A stretch of DNA of 64,000 nt from contig NZ_PDUD01000017.1 in NCBI RefSeq assembly GCF_002646595.1, positions 124,001 through 188,000 of the forward strand, in the 5' to 3' direction. Every line of letters starts with the position of its first letter. Position 1 is the stretch's first letter. A program made the position numbers and the translations under genes. Positions 1 to 8,576 of this stretch are shown here, in pieces. The stretch is from Flavilitoribacter nigricans DSM 23189 = NBRC 102662. GTDB taxonomy: Bacteria > Bacteroidota > Bacteroidia > Chitinophagales > Saprospiraceae. The notes under the pieces are model-generated. The model saw only the letters and a list, made by a program, of their open reading frames with translations. It searched no databases and was not told where the DNA came from.

Positions 1-1815
1 CTTCCGGGCGTTTCGAATGGCCTGGATAAAATTATAGAGCTCGGGATAGGTTTCCAGGGGATAATCGCCCCGGTATAATTGGAAGGTACGGTTCAACACC
101 ATACCGGTATCTTTCAGTTGGTAATGTTCCGAATACAGCCCGAATGGCGTTTCTATGGCAATTGGATCGGGCAGTTCCACCCGGTATTTTGCCAGAAAAG
201 GCAATTCGTAGAACATTTCATCCTGCTGGTTGACCGGATAAGGTATACGTACGCTTTGCTTACGGACGGACGGCGATTCCAGATCCGGCAGGTCGATTTC
301 TGGTGGCTGCAGCACCACCAGGCGGCCAATCCTGCGAAACTGATCCCTGGCCTCGAGTTCCAGTTTCAGTTCCAAGTCCGTCTGATCGCGGTGCGGCTGG
401 ATGATCTCCCAATTGCTCAGCTTCACCGTTGACCAGGGGATCCCCGCTTCGATCCGGTCCTGCAACTGCTGATCGGTCAATTCGCGTCGACCGAATAAAA
501 GACTTTCAAAAGTTTTTCCGCGCAGCCGTTGACTGACCTCTACCCGACCCTGCCCCGACTCCTGCAATTGAAAACGGTAAGTCGAATGTTCCAGAACCTC
601 CGACAGCTCCATGGTCGGTGTTCTCACCAGTCGACTGTTCATGCCATCCACCCAGAGGGCCAGTCGGTTTTGGGTAAACGTTCCGAGGTAATTGTAAGGC
701 AGGTAACCGGCGGTATTCTCCAGCCAGATGGTATCGCCTTCCAGGGGTACTCCGAGAATAACGTGATTGAATTGCTGACTGGGCAATCCGGCCTTCACCC
801 GTACCGGATTGCTGCCGGCGTGAATGACCACGTAGTGGGAAGGAATACCCGCCCATTTCAGCAGGGCCTTCATATAGATGGTCAGTGCCTTGCAATCGCC
901 GTATTTATTTTTTGCCACATAGGCCGCCGGATATGGCTTCAACCCCCCAACGTCAATAGCGACGTTAATGTACCGGGTATGATCCTGAAGGTGGTGGTAC
1001 AACTTTTGAATCCGCTCCCGCTGGTCCGTAATACCCGCCAGTAGTTTGTCTACGACCCTGCCTTCCGCAGCCGGCAATTCATCCAGGGAAGCATTGAGAC
1101 GCTCGTGCCAGTCGCCATATTCCGCCCAGGATCCCATCGATCCTTCTATTGCATAATCGAACCGTTGGGGGACCACCGTCGCCAGCGGGATGATCTCGGA
1201 AAAAGGCGGAGCCAGCGTTTCGGACTTCGGCACTTCCACTACCTTTGCCTGCCAGCGGTGCAGGACCACGTCTCCCTGTTTTTCCGTCGTATAATCCAAT
1301 GCGGGAGAATAGTCTATCGCTAGCGGATAATCAGCGGGGACTTCTACACTTAAAGATGCACTGAGGGTCGGTACGGTTGTGTACAATACCGGATGCCACC
1401 TGGCTACGTAGATAAATTTCTGTTCGGTAAGGCGGTAACTGTACCGGATCTGGTAGGGAAATTCGTGCCAATGGAGTTGAAAGGTTTGTACGTAATCATC
1501 TTCGTGGAAGGAACTCTGCGAAATATTGCTGCGAACGGTGACTTCCTTCTTTTTCAGCTTTCTCACCGTTTGTCCGGAGCGATCCACGATATAAGCTTCC
1601 AGCAGGTCCAATTCCTGATCTGCGCTGTAGGGTATTTCAATATTCGCCAGGTCTTCCTGATCTTTATGATTGATCTGGATCTGAAAGGACTTTTCCGTAA
1701 TGCGTTTGCCCTTTTCTATGCGAACGAAAGTACGGTAATCAATGACCTGCCCCTGGAGTACCGTTCCTCCGGAGAATATCCACAGGCAGCATATTATCAG
1801 AGAGAAGCTTTTCAT
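1..1815 (-). CDS. DUF3857/transglutaminase-like secreted protein, C-terminus outside window
   Basis: The frame is open from the ATG at 1815 to base 1, giving 605 residues with the C-terminus missing. It starts with a signal peptide (MKSFSLIICCLWIFSGGTVLQGQ). The first ~230 residues match the DUF3857 layout, a beta-rich domain. A transglutaminase core follows, with the nucleophile Cys308 in KYGDCK, His351 in FNHVILG and a WLENT motif at the third catalytic position. Proteins of this architecture are common in Bacteroidota and are exported; whether they act as cross-linker, protease or peptide-binding protein is mostly unknown. It is transcribed away from the repeat-rich region on its right. 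The family call is firm, the substrate unknown. Confidence 0.85.
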   Translation of the reverse strand, partial: MKSFSLIICCLWIFSGGTVLQGQVIDYRTFVRIEKGKRITEKSFQIQINHKDQEDLANIEIPYSADQELDLLEAYIVDRSGQTVRKLKKKEVTVRSNISQSSFHEDDYVQTFQLHWHEFPYQIRYSYRLTEQKFIYVARWHPVLYTTVPTLSASLSVEVPADYPLAIDYSPALDYTTEKQGDVVLHRWQAKVVEVPKSETLAPPFSEIIPLATVVPQRFDYAIEGSMGSWAEYGDWHERLNASLDELPAAEGRVVDKLLAGITDQRERIQKLYHHLQDHTRYINVAIDVGGLKPYPAAYVAKNKYGDCKALTIYMKALLKWAGIPSHYVVIHAGSNPVRVKAGLPSQQFNHVILGVPLEGDTIWLENTAGYLPYNYLGTFTQNRLALWVDGMNSRLVRTPTMELSEVLEHSTYRFQLQESGQGRVEVSQRLRGKTFESLLFGRRELTDQQLQDRIEAGIPWSTVKLSNWEIIQPHRDQTDLELKLELEARDQFRRIGRLVVLQPPEIDLPDLESPSVRKQSVRIPYPVNQQDEMFYELPFLAKYRVELPDPIAIETPFGLYSEHYQLKDTGMVLNRTFQLYRGDYPLETYPELYNFIQAIRNARK

Positions 1816-1912
1816 AGTCAATATTTTAGGCCGGTTAAAGCCTTGCTGTGGTCTGAAAGCCAGATGAACTGCAAAAATAAGAAAATGATCATCCTGATGG
1901 TATTATTTATTT

Positions 1913-2268
1913 CAAGTTGCGATACTTGAATTGTAGAGAGTAGATGGTTGAGCGTAGAGAGACTGCAGCCGTTAAAATGAGCGATTTTGCTCCATTTTAA
2001 CGATTGGTAATCCCTCTACCCGCTACTCTATACCCTCTAATGCGAATCAAGGGTTAAACTTGGAATCAATGTGCCTTTAGGCACAAAAAGTAGGTAACAA
2101 AACGAACATTTCCCGGCTTAGCGTGCCGTAGGTACGCCATGTAAAACCATATTGCGTACCTACGGCACGCTGAACCTCCCAAATTTTTGGACGGGCTACC
2201 TATATCTCGTCCCTCCGGGACTTTTAACTCCTGATTCGCATCTCTACCTAAGTTCCATCGCAACTTAG
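1913..2268. mobile_element. MITE-like element A, copy 1, interrupted by element B
   Basis: A short non-coding element bounded by inverted ends (CAAGTTGCGA at 1913, and TCGCAACTTAG ending at 2268) and flanked by an 11-bp direct repeat ATTATTTATTT at 1902-1912 and 2269-2279, which reads as a target-site duplication. The interior holds a hairpin GTTAAAATGAGC / GCTCCATTTTAAC (about 1971-2001) and outer imperfectly paired arms. A second copy lies at 18347-18496 without the interruption. No transposase is encoded here, so mobility must have come from elsewhere (inference). Confidence 0.75.
2040..2241. mobile_element. MITE-like element B, copy 1, nested in element A
   Basis: About 202 bp with inverted ends: ATGCGAATCA at 2040-2049 and TGATTCGCAT at 2232-2241. 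The similarity extends to about 20 bp inward. The flanks are a 5-bp direct repeat CTCTA at 2035-2039 and 2242-2246. Inside are a TGTGCC/GGCACA hairpin (2071-2086), a perfect 17-bp inverted repeat beginning GCGTGCCGTAGG with a 16-nt loop, and a GTCCC/GGGAC hairpin. Removing it rejoins element A to match the intact copy near 18.4 kb. A diverged copy lies at 60121-60318. Confidence 0.8.
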
Positions 2269-2308
2269 ATTATTTATTTACTGGCACTTAATGTTTATCT
2301 TTCTTGCT

Positions 2309-2767
2309 ATGACAAAAAACGCACTACTTTTCCTATCGGTAATCGCCATACTGGCCGGCTGCTCTTCCGCCCGACAGATGGCCTCCGGTCCGCAGGCCGA
2401 ACAAGCGATCCATAAGCTGATTGATCAGTATTCACTCGCCAGAGCAACTAAAGATACCGCTTTACTAAAGCAGATCCTGATACCCGAGATCGACCAGCTG
2501 GTATCCTCCGGCGAATGGCGACGGGGGATCCGGACCGCGATCCGGGGCATGCAGCGCAGCTCAACGAACAATCCCGGAACCAGGACGTTAACAATAGAGC
2601 AGGTGCGATTTTTCAACCGGGGTTCCGCCGTAGCCGACGCGCGCTACGTGATCGAAAATCCGGATGGTTCCGCCAGACGGATGTGGAGTACCTTCATCCT
2701 GGTGCTGGACCATAAGCAGTGGAAGATCGCCGCGATCCGAAATATGCTGCCGGCGGCCAGGGATTGA
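2309..2767 (+). CDS. NTF2-like (DUF4440/SnoaL-type) lipoprotein
   Basis: 152 residues. The ATG at 2309 is preferred over one at 2291 because it puts MTKNALLFLSVIAILAGC, a clean lipoprotein signal with Cys18, at the N-terminus. The mature part has the order expected of a small NTF2-like cone fold: an N-terminal helix with a QAIHKLIDQYSLARATKD pattern, a central segment, and a C-terminal sheet ending in WKIAAIRNMLP. Such domains bind small ligands or are non-catalytic; no active site is evident. Elements A and B end about 30 bp upstream, so its native promoter may have been displaced. Confidence 0.7.
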   Translation: MTKNALLFLSVIAILAGCSSARQMASGPQAEQAIHKLIDQYSLARATKDTALLKQILIPEIDQLVSSGEWRRGIRTAIRGMQRSSTNNPGTRTLTIEQVRFFNRGSAVADARYVIENPDGSARRMWSTFILVLDHKQWKIAAIRNMLPAARD

Positions 2768-3802
2768 ACCGATCCCGGCTTACTATTCCCGGTATTTTGC
2801 AGTAAGCTGGAGATTTGGCAATGCCGATTCTGGCCTTTTTTCGTAAAAAATGCTGCAAATTCGGGTCACCCAGGCACAGCTTTTTGTGACACATTAATCA
2901 GTTAACCAACTGATAAACAAATCTAAACCTCCATTTATTTACAACTTAAGATGTCACAAAATTTAAATTTTTCAACAAAAAAATGTTGAAGATTTTTATT
3001 AAAGATCTATTTTTGCAATGCCGCCATGTAAAAAACCGGGACAAATACCTCCTTTGCCAGCTCCCTGTTTTTAGTCAAAACATACCACATAATAAAAAAC
3101 CCACTCTTTCTCCTGTTCCCCAAAACAGCGTACTGTTTCATCCTTTTGTAAGGATGCTAACCCAAGCTTATTATACCTCTAAGTCGGGATAGCAGTCAGT
3201 GTGATGGTTTAGGGATCATTCTGTGGTACTCCTTACTCAATTTCCAATTTTGGTTTAATCTACTGCATTACAGCTGATTACAGTCAGCATGCAGTAAAGA
3301 TCAGGTATGGTTTTCGATGATCCGGGTTCACTCCCAGATCGCATTGGAGATCACTATGCCTAAAATAACCGGACCGATCTGGCGATCTGGCGATCTGTAT
3401 CGGAAAGCCGGTTTTATGAGCCGGCGGAAAAGACCAAACCCTACCCAGTATTAACCCAACACTTTTTTATACAGAATAAACACAAATTTACTATGAAGAA
3501 CACATTCCTAACCGTTCCGGGCCCGCTGATCTATCACCGGCGGACTTCCCGGAAACCCGATCGGGACGACCGGCGCTTAACCGCAGCTGGATCAGCCTGA
3601 TCACCATTTACCAATTGCTTTTTTAACCTCCGATCGAAAGTGGACCGGTCTTATTGCCGGCACCGCTCCGACGGAACTATACCAAGCCTGATCGGTCCGA
3701 AACCGACCGGGCCCCGGATCCTTTTGTCCGCAGCCTTAAACCAACTGGCGGCAAGGGTCCCGATTAACCCAAATTTTTATTTTAACAAACACTCAATGTA
3801 CA
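2768..3802. other. Gene-free 1-kb stretch
   Basis: No convincing gene is seen. The left part (2880-3020) is very AT-rich. TACTGCAT at 3261-3268 is mirrored by ATGCAGTA at 3289-3296, and GATCTGGC is repeated about three times near 3376-3400. A 35-codon frame from 3493 (start MKNTFLTVPGPL) has an upstream leader like that of the real gene at 3803: both contain TTAACCCAA followed by an AT-rich tract and an ATG with a lysine/arginine start. It may be a decayed duplicate of a gene start. Confidence 0.4.
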
Positions 3803-5050
3803 ATGAGAATTACAAGATCATTACTAATCACCTGCAGTCTGCTATGCCTCACCGCCCTGTCTCTTTTTGCCCAGAACGTTGATTACGGGATTGTCAAAGA
3901 GGGAGATACTTACACTGCTGTTGCTTTTCCCGATTTTAGCAGCGGCAATGTGACCATCTCCACGGCAGTATTCACGCTACTTCTACCGGAAGGAACCCTG
4001 ACGGATCCCGCTATTCCCGATCTGCCCGAAAACGGAAGTTTTACCGACCATACCGGTACCTGGAGAGCTTTTGCGCTGCGCCCGGACGTATACGAAGGCG
4101 TCGGTTACGATCCCGCTGATCTCGAAGGCAATGATGTCTACAATGTGGTACTGCAAAATTCACCCAGTCCGGCGGCCGCTGCCGGGCAGCCTATTCCGCT
4201 GTTCAGTTTTCAACTGCCGGCCGGTTGTACGGGCGGAAGCGTCAGCGTACTCATCAACGACAGCCCCATTCAGCAGGCTATCCTGAACAACCTGAATGCC
4301 AACTTCAACAACCAGATCTCCATGAGTGTGGACGATGCGCCATCCGTGGATATCTACAGCAGCAACGATCCGGCCACGGCCGCTTATTCCTGCGGTGGAG
4401 AAACGGTAGACGGTAAGCCGGAGGCCCGGTCCGACCGGGCGGTAGCCGGTCCGGCTCAGACCATCACGATCGATGTACTGGCCAATGACGACTTTGGTCC
4501 CAACGGTGCCGGTAGCGGATCTATCCGGATCGTTTCCGCTCCCGCCTACGGTACCGCTACGGTCGACACCGGAGCCAATGCCGATGATCAGAGCGATGAC
4601 GCTATCCGGTATACTCCTGCACTCGGCCTGGTTGGCCAGGATGTACTGACCTACGAGATCTGCGACGCCGACGGCGACTGCGATCAGGCGAGCGTGCGGA
4701 TCCGCTATAGCCTGTTCCGCGCTAAAGAATCCACTGAATCCACTGTTTCCGCCGTCAATACCGGAACCCAGGCAAGCAGTTTTGAACTGGCCGCCGGATC
4801 GGTTAAGACCGCACCGAACCCCTTCCGGGAAATGACTACGCTCGGTTTCCGCCTGAATACCGCGGGTACCGTAAGCCTACGCATCTTTTCCAGCCAGGGG
4901 CAATTGTTGCACCGGATTGAAAGCGACTACACCGCCGGACAACACCAGATCGAACTGGATGCCGCCAACTGGCCGGCCGCCGGCATGTACGTCTACGAAC
5001 TGCAGACCCCGGATTTCAAAAAACGAGGCCGATTGATCCGGATGGATTAA
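3803..5050 (+). CDS. Secreted cadherin-like domain protein with T9SS C-terminal domain
   Basis: 415 residues with a Sec signal peptide (MRITRSLLITCSLLCLTALSLFAQ). Residues ~25-200 form an acidic beta-rich region. Residues ~205-305 look like a bacterial cadherin-like repeat (ITIDVLANDDFGPNG ... GLVGQDVLTYEICDADGDC), a fold that usually binds calcium. The last ~80 residues are a type A T9SS sorting domain: APNPF, then SLRIFSSQGQLL, ending with AAGMYVYELQT and KKRGRLIRMD. It should cross the outer membrane through the Por system and be anchored or released. The ligand is unknown. A strong terminator follows at 5190. Confidence 0.85.
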   Translation: MRITRSLLITCSLLCLTALSLFAQNVDYGIVKEGDTYTAVAFPDFSSGNVTISTAVFTLLLPEGTLTDPAIPDLPENGSFTDHTGTWRAFALRPDVYEGVGYDPADLEGNDVYNVVLQNSPSPAAAAGQPIPLFSFQLPAGCTGGSVSVLINDSPIQQAILNNLNANFNNQISMSVDDAPSVDIYSSNDPATAAYSCGGETVDGKPEARSDRAVAGPAQTITIDVLANDDFGPNGAGSGSIRIVSAPAYGTATVDTGANADDQSDDAIRYTPALGLVGQDVLTYEICDADGDCDQASVRIRYSLFRAKESTESTVSAVNTGTQASSFELAAGSVKTAPNPFREMTTLGFRLNTAGTVSLRIFSSQGQLLHRIESDYTAGQHQIELDAANWPAAGMYVYELQTPDFKKRGRLIRMD

Positions 5051-5189
5051 AAATCGTGCCCCTCCGTATGCGGTAAGCCGCCTGCCTCCGGGCTGTGGTG
5101 AGCTCAATATACAGACCCGGCTTACCGCTTACAGACCAACTAAGAACCTATTGTTGAGTACAGTTGCCCGGCAACTGACTACGTTTAAT

Positions 5190-5229
5190 CTGGAGCCCGT
5201 CCCCGGTGGATGAGGCTCCAGTTTTTTTT
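5190..5229 (+). terminator. Rho-independent terminator
   Basis: CTGGAGCC at 5190-5197 pairs with GGCTCCAG at 5214-5221 and is followed by eight T. It lies about 140 bp after the cadherin-like T9SS gene and isolates it from the thioredoxin gene at 5297. Confidence 0.9.
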
Positions 5230-5296
5230 GTGCCTGCTTGTAGGCATGACCATCCAACCAAAATACCCCGCTGATACTCTTTAGGTTAAAAGGATC

Positions 5297-6427
5297 ATGC
5301 ACCGAAGCGCTCTACTACTGCTTTCCACCACCTTAGCCCTCTACCTCCCGCTATTTTCCCAAACGCGGGATACCACCTTTCGCCTCAATGGAAGCCTGGC
5401 TGATATCGAATCCGGTACCGTCCAGATCTGGCAACCGCGATCGGATTCCAGCTTTTATGTATTTGAGAACGGCGTTCCTATCCGTCAGGGGAAATTCCAG
5501 TTCAACGGACATCTTCAATTTCCGCAAACCACCAATCTGGGTATTTTCGATGAAAACGGAACTTTCCTTTTCGATTCGGGATGGTTTTATATTGATCCCG
5601 GAGAGCAGGAAGTACACATCAAATCTGCTCAGGAAGTTATCTCGATAACGTCCAATGCTACTTCTTTCAGGGAGTATGCTGCGGGTTACCAGCCGGTGAA
5701 TGATTCATTAGACCTAATCAGACGAAATATCATCCGGGAACTGGATAAGGCCAAGTTTGCATCTCTTGGTCTGGCCGTAATGGATAGCTTAAACCGGCTC
5801 AAAGTTCGCCTTGAAGCACAACAGGGGATCTTTCTGATGGAATATGTGTTAGCCCATCCCCAAAGTTTTGTCAGTCTGGACGAAATTAGCGCCTCCATCA
5901 GCCTGGAAAATTATGTTTTCGCGGAAAAGGCATTTTTCTTTCTTGATCCCGAGTTAAAAAATACGGTAACCGGCCAGGAAATTCAACGGAAGATCGATCG
6001 GGTAAAAGCCCTGGAAATTGGTCGCCGGTTCCCGGATTTCGGCTTACTGGATACGGCCGGGGTATCTACTTCCCTCCATCAAATGGAAGGCGGGCGTTTA
6101 CTACTGATCGATTTTTGGTTCAACAGCTGCGGTTTCTGCATCCAGCAGTTCCCCGAATTACGGCAGCTTTACAAACGTTACCAACCCAAAGGGCTGGAGA
6201 TCATCGGCATTACCGTAGATAAGGAACGGTTTGCAGCAAACTGGAAAAAAGCCATCCGTACTCACCAACTTCCCTGGCCCCAATACTGGGATTTTAACGG
6301 ATTGCAAAGCGCGGATTATTTGATCAGGGATTTTCCCACAAATTTTTTACTGAATGACCGCGGTGAGATTATTGGGCGTAATTTGGCTCTAGAGGAACTC
6401 CAACTTTTCCTCGAAGAACGATTATGA
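5297..6427 (+). CDS. TlpA-like thiol-disulfide oxidoreductase with DUF4369-type N-domain
   Basis: 376 residues with a signal peptide (MHRSALLLLSTTLALYLPLFSQ). Residues ~25-130 resemble the DUF4369 beta domain that precedes many Bacteroidota thioredoxins. A helical linker follows, then a thioredoxin/AhpC-TSA fold from ~240. The redox motif is CGFC at Cys278-Cys281 in FWFNSCGFC, not the usual WCxxC. The cis-proline loop is DFPTNFLL. It probably reduces or shuffles disulfides in the periplasm. Its stop overlaps the ATG of the next gene (ATGA), so the two are translationally coupled. Confidence 0.85.
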   Translation: MHRSALLLLSTTLALYLPLFSQTRDTTFRLNGSLADIESGTVQIWQPRSDSSFYVFENGVPIRQGKFQFNGHLQFPQTTNLGIFDENGTFLFDSGWFYIDPGEQEVHIKSAQEVISITSNATSFREYAAGYQPVNDSLDLIRRNIIRELDKAKFASLGLAVMDSLNRLKVRLEAQQGIFLMEYVLAHPQSFVSLDEISASISLENYVFAEKAFFFLDPELKNTVTGQEIQRKIDRVKALEIGRRFPDFGLLDTAGVSTSLHQMEGGRLLLIDFWFNSCGFCIQQFPELRQLYKRYQPKGLEIIGITVDKERFAANWKKAIRTHQLPWPQYWDFNGLQSADYLIRDFPTNFLLNDRGEIIGRNLALEELQLFLEERL

Positions 6428-6975
6428 TAATCCTCCTCCTGACCGTTTCGGGAAAACAGGCTAAGCAATTAGCCGATCTCATCATTTTGCTATTGCTCGC
6501 CGGCTTTCTGGTCTACGGCGAGCCGCTGCTGTACAGCAAATCACCGGTATGGCGCTGGATCCCGCTGTTGCTGGTGTTTATTGCCCTGCCGGTCCTGCTT
6601 TACCGGACCCTTAAATGGCTCAGCCAACGAACCGATATTGCCGCCATTATCGCGCTGGGTGCTCCCTTATTGCTGGGTCCGGCTTTCGGTTTGATCATGG
6701 AAAGTCGCTCGGAACGGGATCTCCTCCGGCACGGTATTACCACTCCGGGCACGGTGGTGGAGCATTGGCGCGACCATTCCAAGGGTAGTGCCGGCTGGCT
6801 GCTGGTGTGTACTTTCTCTGCGGACGGTCGGATATACCGGACCTTTTCCGAAGCAGATCCCGCAAACCGATACGCTGTCGGCGATACGTTACGGGTGTTA
6901 TACTCCGCACGCAATCCGGAGAACAGTAAGATCCTGGAACTCAATCCCGCCTTGGAGGCAAAACTTTCCGACTGA
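6424..6975 (+). CDS. DUF3592-like membrane protein
   Basis: 183 residues, coupled to the thioredoxin gene by an ATGA overlap. There are about three transmembrane segments (roughly residues 17-36, 42-62 and 72-90). A C-terminal soluble domain contains GTVVEHW, a beta-strand pair WLLVCTFSADGRIYRTF, VGDTLRVLYSARNPENSKI. That order, strand plus 'G..V.V.Y.p.nP', is typical of DUF3592, whose function is unknown. A distant relative with the same layout lies at 11628-12248. A role with the thioredoxin partner is inferred from coupling only. Confidence 0.65.
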   Translation: MIILLLTVSGKQAKQLADLIILLLLAGFLVYGEPLLYSKSPVWRWIPLLLVFIALPVLLYRTLKWLSQRTDIAAIIALGAPLLLGPAFGLIMESRSERDLLRHGITTPGTVVEHWRDHSKGSAGWLLVCTFSADGRIYRTFSEADPANRYAVGDTLRVLYSARNPENSKILELNPALEAKLSD

Positions 6976-7178
6976 AATACGCCACCGTGGAACGGGACCC
7001 GATATTGGCCCTCCCTCACGGACTCAATCCCCTATCGGCTTATCATCTTCATAATTGAGTAACACCCTGGTCCGCGAAGTTCCATCGGCTGTCGCTTCTT
7101 TTCTATGATGCAAACTGATCTAATTTTCTCACTATCAGTCCAATTGCTTAAATTACAAGAACCAAAACCCAAAAGATT

Positions 7179-8522
7179 ATGAAAAAGACCTTTACTACGT
7201 TGCTTTGTCTCATCCTATTGATCAGCTTAAGCGCACAGGGTGTCCGTTTGGGACCCGGTTTTTCCAGCAACGCCGCGATTGATATGAGTCCGTACCGGGC
7301 CGGCGGCGGCAATATATTCACCATGCTCAACGGCGGCGGCCGCAGCCAGTGGCGCCTGATCTACGAAAAAAACGAGTTGACGCCACCCAATGGACCAATC
7401 GAATTCACCTGGGAAGTCGGCCTGGGGAACGCCGGTCTGGATCCGAACTTTTTCTCCATTGGCCGGTATGATTTCAATCTGGATTTCATTTTCAGTCGCC
7501 CCGTGATGGTCATGGATAACGAAAAACTTTTTACGGGTTTTAATACCTACGAGCCGCAGGCCCGACTTCACATTGAACATACAGACAATCTGGATGACCT
7601 TGAAAATTATCCGGCGGTGTATGTTGGCCCTTTCCCGGGCACGAATTTCCTGATGGGCTATTTTACCGCTGACCAGCCGGCAAATGACCTTATGTCCAAT
7701 ATAGCTCGCTTCCGGGATGCCGCTTCCACTACCGTTGTCATTAATCGCCACGCGGAGGCTTTTCAACTCCAGGTTACCGGAGACGCCTTTGCTTCCGGAG
7801 GCATGTGGATTAATTCGGACAAAAAGCTAAAAACGGCATTCCAGCCCCTCGGCAATGCCCTGGCGGACCTGAAGCAATTGAAACCCTATAGCTATGACTT
7901 CAAAAAGGATAAGGATTCGAGAAGGCATATTCCGAAAGAACGTCAGTTCGGATTGATCGCTCAGGACCTGGAAACGGTATTCCCGAATCTGGTGCGGGAA
8001 ACCCGGCAAATGGAGGAAGAGATCGATGGCGGCACGATGGTCAAGAGCGTGAATTATATCGGTCTGATCCCGGTTCTGATCGCATCGCTCCAGGAGATGG
8101 ATGATGCGCTGATCGCTAAAGAGGAAGAGATAGATAAGATCAGAGCCGAAAATGCCGAACAGCAAAAACAAATTGACGAACTGAAAGCCATCATGGAACG
8201 CCTGCTGGCCCTCCAGCCCGATGAGGCTGCTACCGGCAGCTATGTGCTTCCATTAGATCAAAAAGCCCGTCTCGACCAGAACTTCCCCAACCCCTTCCAC
8301 CAAAATACCCTGATCAGGTATTTCATTCCGGGGAATGTCCAGGACGCCCAGATCCAGGTTACCTCCCCGGATGGGAAGGTGCTGGGCACCGTGCGCATCG
8401 CTGAAACCGGCCACGGGCAGCTCACTATCAAAGCTGGTACGTATCCGGCCGGAAATTATATCTACTCGCTCATATTAGACGGAAAAGTGCAGGAATCGAA
8501 GAAAATGGTCCTGACGAGGTAG
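7179..8522 (+). CDS. S74 (intramolecular chaperone) domain protein with T9SS C-terminal domain
   Basis: 447 residues with a signal peptide ending in LSAQ. Residues ~20-205 form a repeat-poor beta domain. Then comes a Peptidase_S74 / endosialidase-chaperone domain: SDKKLK at 213-218, KPYSYDF, RQFGLIAQDLETVFPNLV, VNYIGLIPVLIASLQEM. A coiled coil (~310-345, KEEEIDKIRAENAEQQKQ) follows, which in this family supports trimerisation. The protein ends in a T9SS sorting domain (LDQNFPNPF ... YPAGNYIYSLI ... KKMVLTR). In phage proteins the S74 domain trimerises and then cuts itself at the Ser of this motif. Here it sits on a bacterial surface protein and is not a phage remnant. Confidence 0.85.
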   Translation: MKKTFTTLLCLILLISLSAQGVRLGPGFSSNAAIDMSPYRAGGGNIFTMLNGGGRSQWRLIYEKNELTPPNGPIEFTWEVGLGNAGLDPNFFSIGRYDFNLDFIFSRPVMVMDNEKLFTGFNTYEPQARLHIEHTDNLDDLENYPAVYVGPFPGTNFLMGYFTADQPANDLMSNIARFRDAASTTVVINRHAEAFQLQVTGDAFASGGMWINSDKKLKTAFQPLGNALADLKQLKPYSYDFKKDKDSRRHIPKERQFGLIAQDLETVFPNLVRETRQMEEEIDGGTMVKSVNYIGLIPVLIASLQEMDDALIAKEEEIDKIRAENAEQQKQIDELKAIMERLLALQPDEAATGSYVLPLDQKARLDQNFPNPFHQNTLIRYFIPGNVQDAQIQVTSPDGKVLGTVRIAETGHGQLTIKAGTYPAGNYIYSLILDGKVQESKKMVLTR

Positions 8523-8524
8523 AG

Positions 8525-8562
8525 GATCGTGGTTCTGCCACTTGAGTGGCAGAACCGCGATC
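8525..8562. terminator. Bidirectional hairpin between convergent genes
   Basis: An almost perfect 38-bp palindrome: GGTTCTGCCACT pairs with AGTGGCAGAACC around a 2-nt loop, with GATCG/CGATC outer arms. It sits 2 bp after the S74 gene stop and 14 bp before the stop of the convergent OmpA gene. There is no T run, so it may act as a transcript-end stabiliser as well as a terminator. Confidence 0.7.
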
Positions 8563-8576
8563 TTAGCGATCCCGGC

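Noticed and set aside
2066-2263. 65-codon open frame in element B
   Set aside because: It reads through hairpins of a non-coding repeat, and the second copy of the element does not preserve the frame.
3640-3882. 80-codon frame overlapping the T9SS gene start
   Set aside because: No protein features, and it overlaps the well-supported start at 3803 in another frame.
7179-8522. Prophage tail-fibre remnant
   Set aside because: S74 domain but no other phage gene, and a signal peptide and T9SS domain are present. It is a bacterial secreted protein.
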